DNA of 29,506 nt from Bacillota bacterium (GTDB lineage: Bacteria > Bacillota > Bacilli > Paenibacillales > Paenibacillaceae). Each line of letters opens with the position of its first letter. Positions within the stretch are counted from its first letter, which is position 1. Where the stretch lies: assembly GCA_023418755.1 (NCBI GenBank), contig JAEZZE010000205.1:1-29506 (forward strand), in the 5' to 3' direction. Under the pieces are notes generated by a model. The model was not told the DNA's origin and searched no databases. It saw nothing but the letters and a program-made list of their open reading frames with translations. Below, in pieces: positions 8,710-16,059 of the stretch. Made by a program: the position numbers and the translations under genes.

Positions 8710-9642
8710 ATGGCCAAGAAAGTGAGAGTATCCGAGCTCGTGCAGCAATTTCACCTCGAAATTGTCGCCGGCGAAGACGGATTGCGACGCACCATTGTAA
8801 CGGATGACTTAAATCGGCCCGGCCTGGAGATGGCCGGCTATTTCAATTACTATCCGGCGGAAAGGGCTCAAATGCTAGGCCGTACGGAGCTCGCGTTCCT
8901 GGAAACGTTGACTTCGGAAGAGCGGCGCGACCGAATGGAGAGATTATGCCACGAGGAAACGCCTTGTCTTATCATTACGCGCGGGCTGGACACTCCGCCG
9001 GAGCTGGTGGAAATCGCGAACGAGCGCAATTTTCCGGTGCTGCGGAGCTCTGTGGCGACAACGATTCTGCTGAGCCGGATTACGAATTTTCTGGAAAAGA
9101 GGTTGGCGCCGTCCGCGACGATTCACGGGGTTCTCGTGGACGTGTACGGCGTGGGCATGCTCATTACGGGCGGCAGCGGCATCGGGAAGAGCGAAACCGC
9201 GCTCGAACTGGTCAAGCGCGGCCATCGCCTGATCGCGGACGACGCGGTCGAAATACGCCAGACGGCCGACAACCATCTGTTCGGGACGTCTCCCGAGCTG
9301 ATTCGGCATTTGCTGGAAATTCGCGGCTTGGGCATCCTGAACGTCATGACGCTGTTCGGCGCCGGCGCGGTGAAAAATCAGACGAGCATCAGCCTCGTCG
9401 TTCGCCTTGAGAACTGGCAGCAGGACAAACAGTACGATCGCCTGGGACTCGACGAGGAGACGACCAAGATCATCGAGACGGAAGTTCCGCTGCTCACGGT
9501 GCCCGTCAGACCGGGCCGGAACTTGGCGGTTATTCTGGAAGTGGCCGCGATGAATTACCGGCTTAAGCGGATGGGCTATAACGCGGCGCTGCAATTCACG
9601 AATAAGCTGACCGAAGCGATATCCGAGGACGATTACGAATAA
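8710..9642 (+). CDS. hprK: HPr kinase/phosphorylase
   Basis: Bifunctional enzyme that phosphorylates HPr (and Crh) on Ser46 using ATP or pyrophosphate and reverses this by phosphorolysis, setting carbon catabolite repression in low-GC Gram-positives. 310 aa, the same length as the B. subtilis enzyme. His139, Walker A GGSGIGKS at 154-161, Asp178-Asp179 and the family signature RGLGILNV at 205-212 are all present. The longer reading frame could begin at 8587, but that lies in the msmX terminator; ATG at 8710 has AGGAAAGGAG upstream and gives the standard N terminus. First gene of hprK-lgt-ppaX-yvoF, the order known in B. subtilis. PpaX downstream removes the pyrophosphate released by its phosphorylase activity. 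Confidence 0.96.
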   Translation: MAKKVRVSELVQQFHLEIVAGEDGLRRTIVTDDLNRPGLEMAGYFNYYPAERAQMLGRTELAFLETLTSEERRDRMERLCHEETPCLIITRGLDTPPELVEIANERNFPVLRSSVATTILLSRITNFLEKRLAPSATIHGVLVDVYGVGMLITGGSGIGKSETALELVKRGHRLIADDAVEIRQTADNHLFGTSPELIRHLLEIRGLGILNVMTLFGAGAVKNQTSISLVVRLENWQQDKQYDRLGLDEETTKIIETEVPLLTVPVRPGRNLAVILEVAAMNYRLKRMGYNAALQFTNKLTEAISEDDYE

Positions 9643-9659
9643 TCGAGTGGAGGAAAACG

Positions 9660-10760
9660 ATGTTTACGATGCTGCTCAATCCGATCGCGTTCTCGATTGG
9701 ACCCCTTGATGTACATTGGTACGGCATCATTCTGGGAACCGCGGCGCTGGCCGGTCTTCTCCTTGCGGTTCAGGAGGGGAAGCGCTTCGGACTGAACGCC
9801 GATTTCTTCCTGGACCTGCTGCTGATCGGAGTTCCGTCGTCCATTGTCGCGGCGCGTATTTATTACGTGGCGTTCAAATGGGATTATTACCGGGACCATC
9901 CGGGCGAGATTATACAAATCTGGAACGGCGGAATCGCGATCTACGGGGCGTTGATCGGAGCGCTGCTCGGCGGGTTCTTCTACATACGGGCAAAAGGCTA
10001 CGGCTTCTGGAGAATCGCCGACATCTGCGCCCCTTCGCTGCTTATCGGCCAAATGATCGGGCGGTGGGGAAATTTCGTCAACCAAGAGGCGTACGGCGGA
10101 GAGGTCGAGGAATCGTTCCTGCGGGAGACGCTGCACCTTCCGAACTTCATCGTCAATCAGATGAACGTCGAGGGGGTATTCCATCATCCGACCTTCTTGT
10201 ACGAATCGCTGTGGAGCCTTCTCGGGCTGGTCGTGCTGTTCGTCATCAGACGGCGCAAATTCCTGAAGAAGGGCGAACTGCTGCTCACCTACTTTATCTG
10301 GTATTCCATCGGCCGCTTTTTCATCGAGGCGCTTCGAACCGACAGCTTGGCCTTCAAAGGGCCGGAGTGGCTGAAGTCGATGCTGGACGCGTTATGGTCT
10401 CCGATGACGGCCGTATTCGAGCAAGGGTATCTGAACCCCGCGGAAGGCAATATCCGCATTTCGCAGTTGCTGGCGCTGCTGCTCGTCGTAGGCGGCATCA
10501 TTCTGATCGTCGCGAGGCGGGTGCTGGGCTTCGCGTCGGAGAGATACAACGATCCGCTGGTGAATTTCAAAACCGGGAAAACCGCGTCCGAGGCGCGCGC
10601 AGAAACGGAGAGCATCGAGAATGACGCAAACAGGAACGACCGCAAAGCAGATGGATCAGCCGGCCGCAAAGATTCGGACGGAGGAAACGGCGGCAAAGAC
10701 GCAAACGGAGCAAGCGACGCAGGAAACGGCGGAGGCGATGGCGGCGGGGGCGGCGATTAA
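9660..10760 (+). CDS. lgt: Prolipoprotein diacylglyceryl transferase with long low-complexity tail
   Basis: Membrane enzyme that transfers diacylglycerol from phosphatidylglycerol to the lipobox cysteine of prolipoproteins, the first step of lipoprotein maturation (a client is the solute-binding protein at 3532). 366 aa. Several membrane helices, an early HWYGIILG segment, and the Lgt signature GRWGNFVNQEAYGGEV. A segment after HPTFLYESLWSLLG continues to the final helix near LLALLLVVGGIILIVARRVL. The core appears to end near residue 305; the remainder is a hydrophilic tail turning into Asp/Gly/Asn repeats (ends GNGGGDGGGGGD) not usual for Lgt, normally about 270-290 aa. The last about 140 nt overlap the ppaX frame, so the tail may come from loss of an earlier stop. 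Confidence 0.94.
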   Translation: MFTMLLNPIAFSIGPLDVHWYGIILGTAALAGLLLAVQEGKRFGLNADFFLDLLLIGVPSSIVAARIYYVAFKWDYYRDHPGEIIQIWNGGIAIYGALIGALLGGFFYIRAKGYGFWRIADICAPSLLIGQMIGRWGNFVNQEAYGGEVEESFLRETLHLPNFIVNQMNVEGVFHHPTFLYESLWSLLGLVVLFVIRRRKFLKKGELLLTYFIWYSIGRFFIEALRTDSLAFKGPEWLKSMLDALWSPMTAVFEQGYLNPAEGNIRISQLLALLLVVGGIILIVARRVLGFASERYNDPLVNFKTGKTASEARAETESIENDANRNDRKADGSAGRKDSDGGNGGKDANGASDAGNGGGDGGGGGD

Positions 10761-11424
10761 GCTCCGGGCAAAAATCAAAGCGGTGCTGTTCGATCTGGAC
10801 GGGACGATCATCGATACGAATGAACTGATCATCCAATCCTTTATGCACGCGCTGCGCGGCCATGTTCCGGACGGCTTCGGGCGGGAGCAGATCATTCCGT
10901 CGATGGGCGAGCCGCTGGCGGTCCAAATCAAGCATTTTACCGGGAAAGACGACATCGCGACGCTCGTGGGCGCCTATCGGGAGTACAACCTGCTTAAACA
11001 CGACGAAATGGTGTCGCTGTTCCCGGGAGTCAAGGAAACGATCGAACGGCTTCATCGCGCGGGAGTTCGGCTCGGTGTCGTCACGACGAAGATGAGGGAG
11101 ACGACGATTCGCGCGCTTAAGCTTCTTGAGATTTATTCTTTCATGGATACGATCGTGACGCTGGACGACGTGGACAACGCGAAGCCGCATCCGGAGCCCG
11201 TGGCGAAGGCGGTGGCGGCGCTGGGCACGGAAGCGTCGGAGACGCTGATGGTCGGAGACAGTTCCGTCGACATCGTCTCGGCGCTCCGGGCGGGCGCCGT
11301 CCCCGTAGGCGTGGCGTGGTCCTTGAAAGGGGAGGCGCTGCTGCGGGACTCCGGCGCTTCGTACGTCTTGAAGGAGATGGACGAGCTGCTTGCCTTATGC
11401 GGAATCGGAAATGAGGGTGCTTAA
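10621..11424 (+). CDS. ppaX: Pyrophosphatase PpaX (HAD family)
   Basis: HAD-superfamily phosphatase expected to hydrolyse the pyrophosphate released when HprK dephosphorylates P-Ser-HPr. Motif I VLFDLDGTIIDT (nucleophile Asp58 in the long form), a motif II threonine in GVVTTKMRETT, the lysine of DNAKPHPEPV, and motif IV MVGDSSVDIVSA are all present. B. subtilis PpaX is about 216 aa; this frame gives 267 aa because of an about 40-residue Thr/Glu/Gln/Ala-rich lead. ATG 10621 has GGAGAG 8 nt upstream. ATG 10738 (residue 40) gives a normal-length protein but has GGAGG only 2 nt away, so the true start is uncertain. It overlaps lgt by 140 nt in another frame, or 23 nt if the short start is used. 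Confidence 0.9.
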   Translation: MTQTGTTAKQMDQPAAKIRTEETAAKTQTEQATQETAEAMAAGAAIKLRAKIKAVLFDLDGTIIDTNELIIQSFMHALRGHVPDGFGREQIIPSMGEPLAVQIKHFTGKDDIATLVGAYREYNLLKHDEMVSLFPGVKETIERLHRAGVRLGVVTTKMRETTIRALKLLEIYSFMDTIVTLDDVDNAKPHPEPVAKAVAALGTEASETLMVGDSSVDIVSALRAGAVPVGVAWSLKGEALLRDSGASYVLKEMDELLALCGIGNEGA

Positions 11425-11426
11425 GG

Positions 11427-11930
11427 TTGAGGAACGTAGAGCGGTATCCGGTGGAAGGACCGAACGCGCTGTGGCAAGTCTACCGCACGGTGTCCCGGAT
11501 CAAGGCGGTGCGCAATTTCGTCTTTATTCAGATCGCGCGCTACTGTCCGAGCCTGCCGGTAAAAAACTGGATCTACAGGCGCGTGCTAGGGATGAAGGTC
11601 GGGCGGCATACGGCGTTCGCGCTCATGGTGATGGTGGACGTCTTCTTCCCCGAGCGGATCGCGGTCGGGGACAACTCGATCATCGGCTACAACACGACGC
11701 TGCTGACGCACGAATATTTGATCAAGGAATACCGCCTGGGGGATATTCGGATCGGCTCGAACGTCATGATCGGGGCGAACGTGACCGTACTGCCCGGCGT
11801 GACGATCGGAGACGGCGCGGTCGTCGCCGCGGGCTCGGTCGTCCATAAGGACGTCGCTCCGGGGGCGCGAGTCGGGGGCAACCCCCTGCGTTCGATTGGC
11901 GTTGCCGGCGACGGCCAGGAGCTTCGATAG
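11427..11930 (+). CDS. yvoF: Hexapeptide-repeat acyltransferase (YvoF-like)
   Basis: Predicted O-acyl/acetyltransferase of the left-handed beta-helix family, 167 aa. The C-terminal half has the hexapeptide rhythm (IGSNVMIGANVTVLPGVTIG, then GDGAVVAAGSVVHKDVAPGA) and ends with the typical GGNPLR. The N-terminal half has a hydrophobic stretch (AVRNFVFIQIARY). Start TTG, two bases after the ppaX stop, with GAGGGTG 7 nt upstream. Position after ppaX matches YvoF of B. subtilis, whose substrate is not established to my knowledge. The acceptor is probably a sugar or cell-surface compound; this is inference. Confidence 0.85.
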   Translation: MRNVERYPVEGPNALWQVYRTVSRIKAVRNFVFIQIARYCPSLPVKNWIYRRVLGMKVGRHTAFALMVMVDVFFPERIAVGDNSIIGYNTTLLTHEYLIKEYRLGDIRIGSNVMIGANVTVLPGVTIGDGAVVAAGSVVHKDVAPGARVGGNPLRSIGVAGDGQELR

Positions 11931-11946
11931 CGAGGTGGAAAAAATA

Positions 11947-13833
11947 GTGAAGCGCGTGGGAGCCATCATCGGTTATCTGCTGCTCGTTCCCATTCTGCTC
12001 TGCATAACTTACGAGAATCGGCTTCATGAATCGATTTATAAGAATTTCCAGGAACCGCTCGATCCCGTCGTTTCCGCGGAACGCCTTGCCGACGAGTACG
12101 ATGTGATCGTAGCCGGAACCGATCCTGAAGGAATTATGGCGGCGATTTCGGCTTCGCGCAACGGCTTGAAGGTGCTGCTCGCCGAAAACCGAGACCGTTC
12201 CGTTTTGGGCGGGTTGATGACGCTGGGATGGCTGAATACTCTCGATCTCAACAAAGCGCCCGTCCATTATCGGTTCTGGAAAGAACCCGTTTATTTGAAT
12301 AAAGGATTGTTCCAAGAGTGGTACGACGGAGTTCGGGGTTTCTCCTTCGACGTAAACCACGCCGCCAATCTGTTCAATCGAATGATATCGGCGGAGGAAA
12401 ATATCGACCTGCTGCTGCACGCGCGAACCATGGAGCCCGTGCTGGAAGGGAACCGGGTTATCGGCATGCGGCTGGCGAAGGAGGACGGAAGGGAATTCGT
12501 CGTCCGCGCCAAGGCGATTATCGACGCGACCCAGGATGCCGACGTCGCCGCGGCGGCCGGGGCGGCGTACACGTTCGGACGCGAAGATCTCGGGGAGCCG
12601 GAGGCGCGGATGGCGGTTACGCTGGTGTTCAAGCTCAGCGGCGTAACGGATGAAGTGTGGCGCAAGATGAAGCGGTTCGACAATACCGGCTTCGACGATC
12701 GCAGCATCTGGGGGTACCAGGAGGCCAGGGAGTACGTGTCTTCGGACCCGTCGAGAGTGCAAATGCGCAACCTCAACATCGGCCGGCAGGACGGCGACAC
12801 GGTATTGATCAACTCGATGCAGATTTACGGAGTCGATCCGCTTGATCCCGAATCGGTGAAAGAGGGCTTGCGGATCGGCGAGAAGGAAGCGCCTCTGATC
12901 GTCGAATTTCTGAAGACGAGGTTCGAGCAGTTCCGCAGCGTGGAATTTGCGGGCACCGCGCCCGAACTGTACGTTAGGGAAACCCGTCACGTTCAGGGAG
13001 AGTACCGGCTGAAGATGGCGGATTTGCTGGGAAATCGCGATCATTGGGACGCGATCGCTTACGGGGCTTATGAGGTGGATATTCAAAGTCTCGACGCGGC
13101 TAACAAAGGCACGATTCTGATGGTGCCGAAGCAGTACGGGGTGCCCTTTCGCAGTCTTGTTCCTCTGAAGGTGGACGGTTTGCTCGTGGTCGGGAGGTCG
13201 GCCAGTTTCGATACGCTGCCCCACGGCAGCGCTCGGGTTATTCCGCTGGGAATGGCGACTGGCGAGGCCGCGGGCGCCGCCGTCAAGCTTGCGCTGGAGA
13301 AGGGGGTCTCCCTTCGGGAGCTTTCTCTTTCACGGGAAGCGATGGCGGAGCTTCGGCAGAGATTGACGGAGCAGGGGATGGACTTAAAGATGCGCAGCTT
13401 CGCGCCCCCGACGTATGCGGAGCATGAAGCGTACCCGGGACTTGTGGCGGCGGTCAGCATGGCCCTTTCGAGCGGCGGATACAGGAATGACTGGAAGTTG
13501 GACGAGGCGGCGAATCCTCTGACCTTTCTAAATCAGATGCGTACTTTGCGGAAGCGATATCCGGAGCTGATACGACAAACGTTGACGGCTACCTCGATAG
13601 GCGGGGCATCCGCGAAGGACGCGCTCGATCTCGATCTGGCCGCTTACATGATCGCCAAAGCGGCAGGGCTGACCGTCGATCGCGAGTCGGCCTTGCAGGC
13701 ATTGGCGGATCGGGGATGGATTCGCGACGAGACGATCGGCAATCTGGCCGATCGCGAACGTTTGACGAACGGAGACGCGTTCATGCTTGTTCGCGACTTG
13801 GTGCAGTATGGAGCCGGGGTCGTATTCGAGTAA
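11947..13833 (+). CDS. Membrane-anchored FAD-dependent oxidoreductase
   Basis: Predicted flavoprotein of the FAD_oxidored type, 628 aa. A basic start and hydrophobic segment (about residues 5-23, GAIIGYLLLVPILLCITY) suggest a signal anchor, so the catalytic part may face outside. The dinucleotide-binding fold follows (EYDVIVAGTDPEGIMAAISA), with Asp-Pro-Glu in place of the usual glycines of GxGxxG. Then come NRDRSVLGGLMTLGWLNT and AIIDATQDADVAAAAGA, and the closing FAD contact RVIPLGMATGEAAGAA. The last about 150 residues differ and end in a weakly SLH-like stretch (DRERLTNGDAFMLVRDLV). GTG 11947 with GAGGTGG 8 nt upstream is preferred to the upstream TTG 11896, which lies in yvoF. Substrate unknown. 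It splits the yvoF-hisZ junction known in B. subtilis. Confidence 0.85.
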   Translation: MKRVGAIIGYLLLVPILLCITYENRLHESIYKNFQEPLDPVVSAERLADEYDVIVAGTDPEGIMAAISASRNGLKVLLAENRDRSVLGGLMTLGWLNTLDLNKAPVHYRFWKEPVYLNKGLFQEWYDGVRGFSFDVNHAANLFNRMISAEENIDLLLHARTMEPVLEGNRVIGMRLAKEDGREFVVRAKAIIDATQDADVAAAAGAAYTFGREDLGEPEARMAVTLVFKLSGVTDEVWRKMKRFDNTGFDDRSIWGYQEAREYVSSDPSRVQMRNLNIGRQDGDTVLINSMQIYGVDPLDPESVKEGLRIGEKEAPLIVEFLKTRFEQFRSVEFAGTAPELYVRETRHVQGEYRLKMADLLGNRDHWDAIAYGAYEVDIQSLDAANKGTILMVPKQYGVPFRSLVPLKVDGLLVVGRSASFDTLPHGSARVIPLGMATGEAAGAAVKLALEKGVSLRELSLSREAMAELRQRLTEQGMDLKMRSFAPPTYAEHEAYPGLVAAVSMALSSGGYRNDWKLDEAANPLTFLNQMRTLRKRYPELIRQTLTATSIGGASAKDALDLDLAAYMIAKAAGLTVDRESALQALADRGWIRDETIGNLADRERLTNGDAFMLVRDLVQYGAGVVFE

Positions 13834-13877
13834 ACGAAAGTCGCCCGATGGCCTAGACGGCGTCGGGCGGCTTTCGT
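13834..13877 (+). terminator. Long hairpin ending the hprK operon
   Basis: Directly after the oxidoreductase stop, two 17-nt arms (ACGAAAGTCGCCCGATG and CGTCGGGCGGCTTTCGT) pair throughout, with two G-U wobbles and a 10-nt loop. The T-tract behind it is weak, but the A/T ends of the stem and position make a terminator the best reading. Confidence 0.8.
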
Positions 13878-13925
13878 TGTATCGGAAGCGGAATGGATCG
13901 TGGAAATGGGATCGTGGAAACGGGA

Positions 13926-13954
13926 TTGACTGAGCGATTGGGGCGTGGTAATAT
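13926..13954 (+). promoter_or_regulatory. Promoter of the his operon
   Basis: TTGACT (13926-13931), exactly 17 nt, then TAATAT (13949-13954): a near-consensus housekeeping promoter. It is the only strong promoter between the terminator and hisZ. It implies a leader RNA of about 145 nt before the hisZ start. I see no T-box sequence or histidine-rich leader peptide in that leader. Confidence 0.82.
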
Positions 13955-13965
13955 ACGACTAATCT

Positions 13966-14004
13966 CTTTAATTTGGCAGTATGGTAATATGGTAGCACTT
14001 TAAT
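13966..14004 (+). repeat. Short direct repeats in the his leader
   Basis: CTTTAAT occurs at 13966-13972 and again at 13998-14004, 32 nt apart (about three helical turns). Between them TATGGTA is repeated almost in tandem (13980-13994). Placement just downstream of the promoter would suit an operator, but these repeats are short and AT-rich, so chance is possible. Confidence 0.3.
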
Positions 14005-14105
14005 GCAATGAAGTATAAAGCGGCTGAAAAGTAAGCTCCAAGCTGTTCGTTGCTTTAGAAACGCTCCGTTCTCTCCTAGAGGAAAAAAAGAAGAAGGTGC
14101 GCGTG

Positions 14106-15335
14106 ATGACGAAACCGAAGGTATTCGAGAAACCGACCGGGGTAAAGGATTATTTGCCGCATGCGGTAGCGAAGCTGAGAAGGATTGAGCGCAGCGTGCT
14201 GGAGTGCATGCGGCTGTGGGGCTACGAGCAGATTATGACTCCCGCGCTCGAATATTACGATACGGTCGGAATGGCCAGTTCGACTTCGGACCAGAAGCTG
14301 TTTAAGCTGTTGGACCGGCGCGGCACGACGATCGTGCTGCGTTCCGACATGACGGCGCCGATCGCGCGCGTCGTCGGCTCGTTGCTCAAGGTCGAGAAGT
14401 TCCCGATTCGGCTCAGCTATCACGGCAACGTGTTCCGGGCCTTCGAAGAAGAAGGCGGCCGCGAATCGGAATTTTATCAGACGGGCGTCGAATTGGTCGG
14501 AGACGCCTCCCCCGAAGCGGACGCGGAAATGATCGCGCTGGCCGTCGCGTCCTTGAAGGCGGCGGGGGTGCCGGCGTTCAAGATCGCCATGGGCCATGTC
14601 GGCTTCCTCAACGGGCTGTTCGAGGAGACGCTTCCGGGGCTGGAGAGCGAACAGGAGACGCTGAAGGCGTGCTTGCTGCAGCGCGATCACGTCGGTTATC
14701 GGGATGCCATCCGCAAGCTGTCGCTGGACGCCGCGTGGAAGCGGGAGCTAGAGGATATTTTGCGGCTTCGCGGCGGTCAGGAGGTATGCGAGCAAGCGCT
14801 GGAACTGAGCGCGAGCGAGAGAGCGCAGTCGGCGATCCGTCATCTGTGCGAAGTATGGGACGTGCTGGAGGCATACGGCATTCAAGAGCATGTGCTGATC
14901 GATCTGACGATGATCGGGGACTTCTCCTATTACACAGGGATGACCTTCGAAGGCTACGCCTCCCATCTGGGCTTCCCGGTATGCAGCGGGGGACGGTACG
15001 ACAACCTGCTCGCGCAGTTCGGACGTCCGGCTCATGCGACGGGCTTCGCGCTGAAGACGACGCGTATTCTCGAGGTCGTGGAAGACGCCGCCGAAGAACG
15101 CGCGCGGACGCTCGTGGCGTATGAGGGCCACCAGCGTCAGGCGGCGCTCGTGAAGGCAAGCCGGCTTCGCGAACAAGGCGAGATCGTCGTAACGGCGCTC
15201 GTATCGGCTCCGGAGCTGGAGGAGCTGCGGGCTTCGGACCTGGAGAGCTATGATAGGAAGGGCGATTTGGTGTATCGGGGCAGGACGTATGACAAGCTAG
15301 TTTGGCTGGAAACGGGAAAGGAGGATTTGGCATGA
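14106..15335 (+). CDS. hisZ: ATP phosphoribosyltransferase regulatory subunit
   Basis: HisRS-like regulatory partner of short-form HisG, needed for activity and histidine feedback in the first step of histidine synthesis. 409 aa. It keeps the class II synthetase core: PTGVKDYLP at the start, motif 2 region with VLRSDMTAPIARV and FRAFEEEGGRESEFYQTGVE, and a glycine-rich late segment CSGGRYDNLL. It lacks the tRNA-charging role of HisRS. ATG 14106 is chosen because AGAAGG ends 8 nt before it; in-frame GTG codons at 14097 and 14103 are less well placed. Its last four bases overlap hisG, supporting coupled translation of the two subunits. Confidence 0.95.
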   Translation: MTKPKVFEKPTGVKDYLPHAVAKLRRIERSVLECMRLWGYEQIMTPALEYYDTVGMASSTSDQKLFKLLDRRGTTIVLRSDMTAPIARVVGSLLKVEKFPIRLSYHGNVFRAFEEEGGRESEFYQTGVELVGDASPEADAEMIALAVASLKAAGVPAFKIAMGHVGFLNGLFEETLPGLESEQETLKACLLQRDHVGYRDAIRKLSLDAAWKRELEDILRLRGGQEVCEQALELSASERAQSAIRHLCEVWDVLEAYGIQEHVLIDLTMIGDFSYYTGMTFEGYASHLGFPVCSGGRYDNLLAQFGRPAHATGFALKTTRILEVVEDAAEERARTLVAYEGHQRQAALVKASRLREQGEIVVTALVSAPELEELRASDLESYDRKGDLVYRGRTYDKLVWLETGKEDLA

Positions 15336-15970
15336 CGGACGGCGGAACGTTAAAAGTCGCGATGCCCAAGGGGCGCATCTATAAGCAGGCCAGCAAGCTG
15401 TTCCGGCAGGCCGGCCTGCCGATTCCGGAAGATTTCGACGATTCCCGCAAGCTGATCATTCCGGTGCCGGAGGCGAACATGGAGTTCATCATGGCGAAGC
15501 CGGTCGACGTGCCGACGTACGTGGAGTACGGCGTGGCGGATATCGGAATCGTGGGCAAGGACGTTCTGATGGAAGAGAACAAGGACGTCTACGAGCTGAT
15601 CGATCTCGGCATCGCCAAGTGCCGGATGTCGGTCATCGGGCTGCCGGACTGGAAGCCGGTCATCAATCCTCGCGTGGCCACGAAATATGCGAACGTGGCT
15701 TCGCAATATTTTCGCGAACGGGGACAGCAGGTGGAAGTCATCAAGCTGAACGGCTCGATCGAGCTTGCGCCGCTGATCGGCCTGGCCGACCGGATCGTGG
15801 ATATGGTAGAGACGGGGCAGACGTTAAAGGAAAACGGGCTCGTCGAGATGGAGACGCTGTTTCAGGTGACGAGCCGGCTGATCGCGAACCGGGTGAGCTA
15901 CAGGCTGAAAAATACGGCGATTCAAGAGCTGTGCGACCGTCTCGGCGCGATTATCGGCGCTACGGTCTGA
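15332..15970 (+). CDS. hisG: ATP phosphoribosyltransferase catalytic subunit (short form)
   Basis: Catalyses ATP + PRPP to phosphoribosyl-ATP, the committed step of histidine synthesis. 212 aa, the short form that lacks the C-terminal regulatory domain and depends on HisZ. Family segments: KVAMPKGRIYKQA at the start, DIGIVGKDVLME, and the PRPP-loop region near ELAPLIGLADRIVDMVETGQ. ATG at 15332 with AGGAGG 7 nt upstream; an in-frame ATG at 15302 lies inside hisZ. An 89-nt gap follows before hisD, the largest inside this operon. Confidence 0.96.
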   Translation: MTDGGTLKVAMPKGRIYKQASKLFRQAGLPIPEDFDDSRKLIIPVPEANMEFIMAKPVDVPTYVEYGVADIGIVGKDVLMEENKDVYELIDLGIAKCRMSVIGLPDWKPVINPRVATKYANVASQYFRERGQQVEVIKLNGSIELAPLIGLADRIVDMVETGQTLKENGLVEMETLFQVTSRLIANRVSYRLKNTAIQELCDRLGAIIGATV

Positions 15971-16059
15971 GACGGAGAGACAGGATAGGGTTTGGGGAGC
16001 GTTGGACCCCGGACGGCGCGGAAGCGGGACGGATACGGCGATGCGAGGAGGGCACGGGG

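Noticed and set aside
11764..13224. 486-codon minus-strand frame opposite yvoF and the oxidoreductase
   Set aside because: Spans two real plus-strand genes and shows no motifs; shadow coding.
13955..14105. T-box riboswitch before hisZ
   Set aside because: The conserved T-box core (AGGGTGGnACCGCG-like) and a terminator hairpin are absent.
15619..16059. Upstream extension of the hisD frame
   Set aside because: Overlaps hisG in another frame, has shadow-like composition, and the usual HisD N terminus begins at the ATG at 16060 behind a strong ribosome-binding site.
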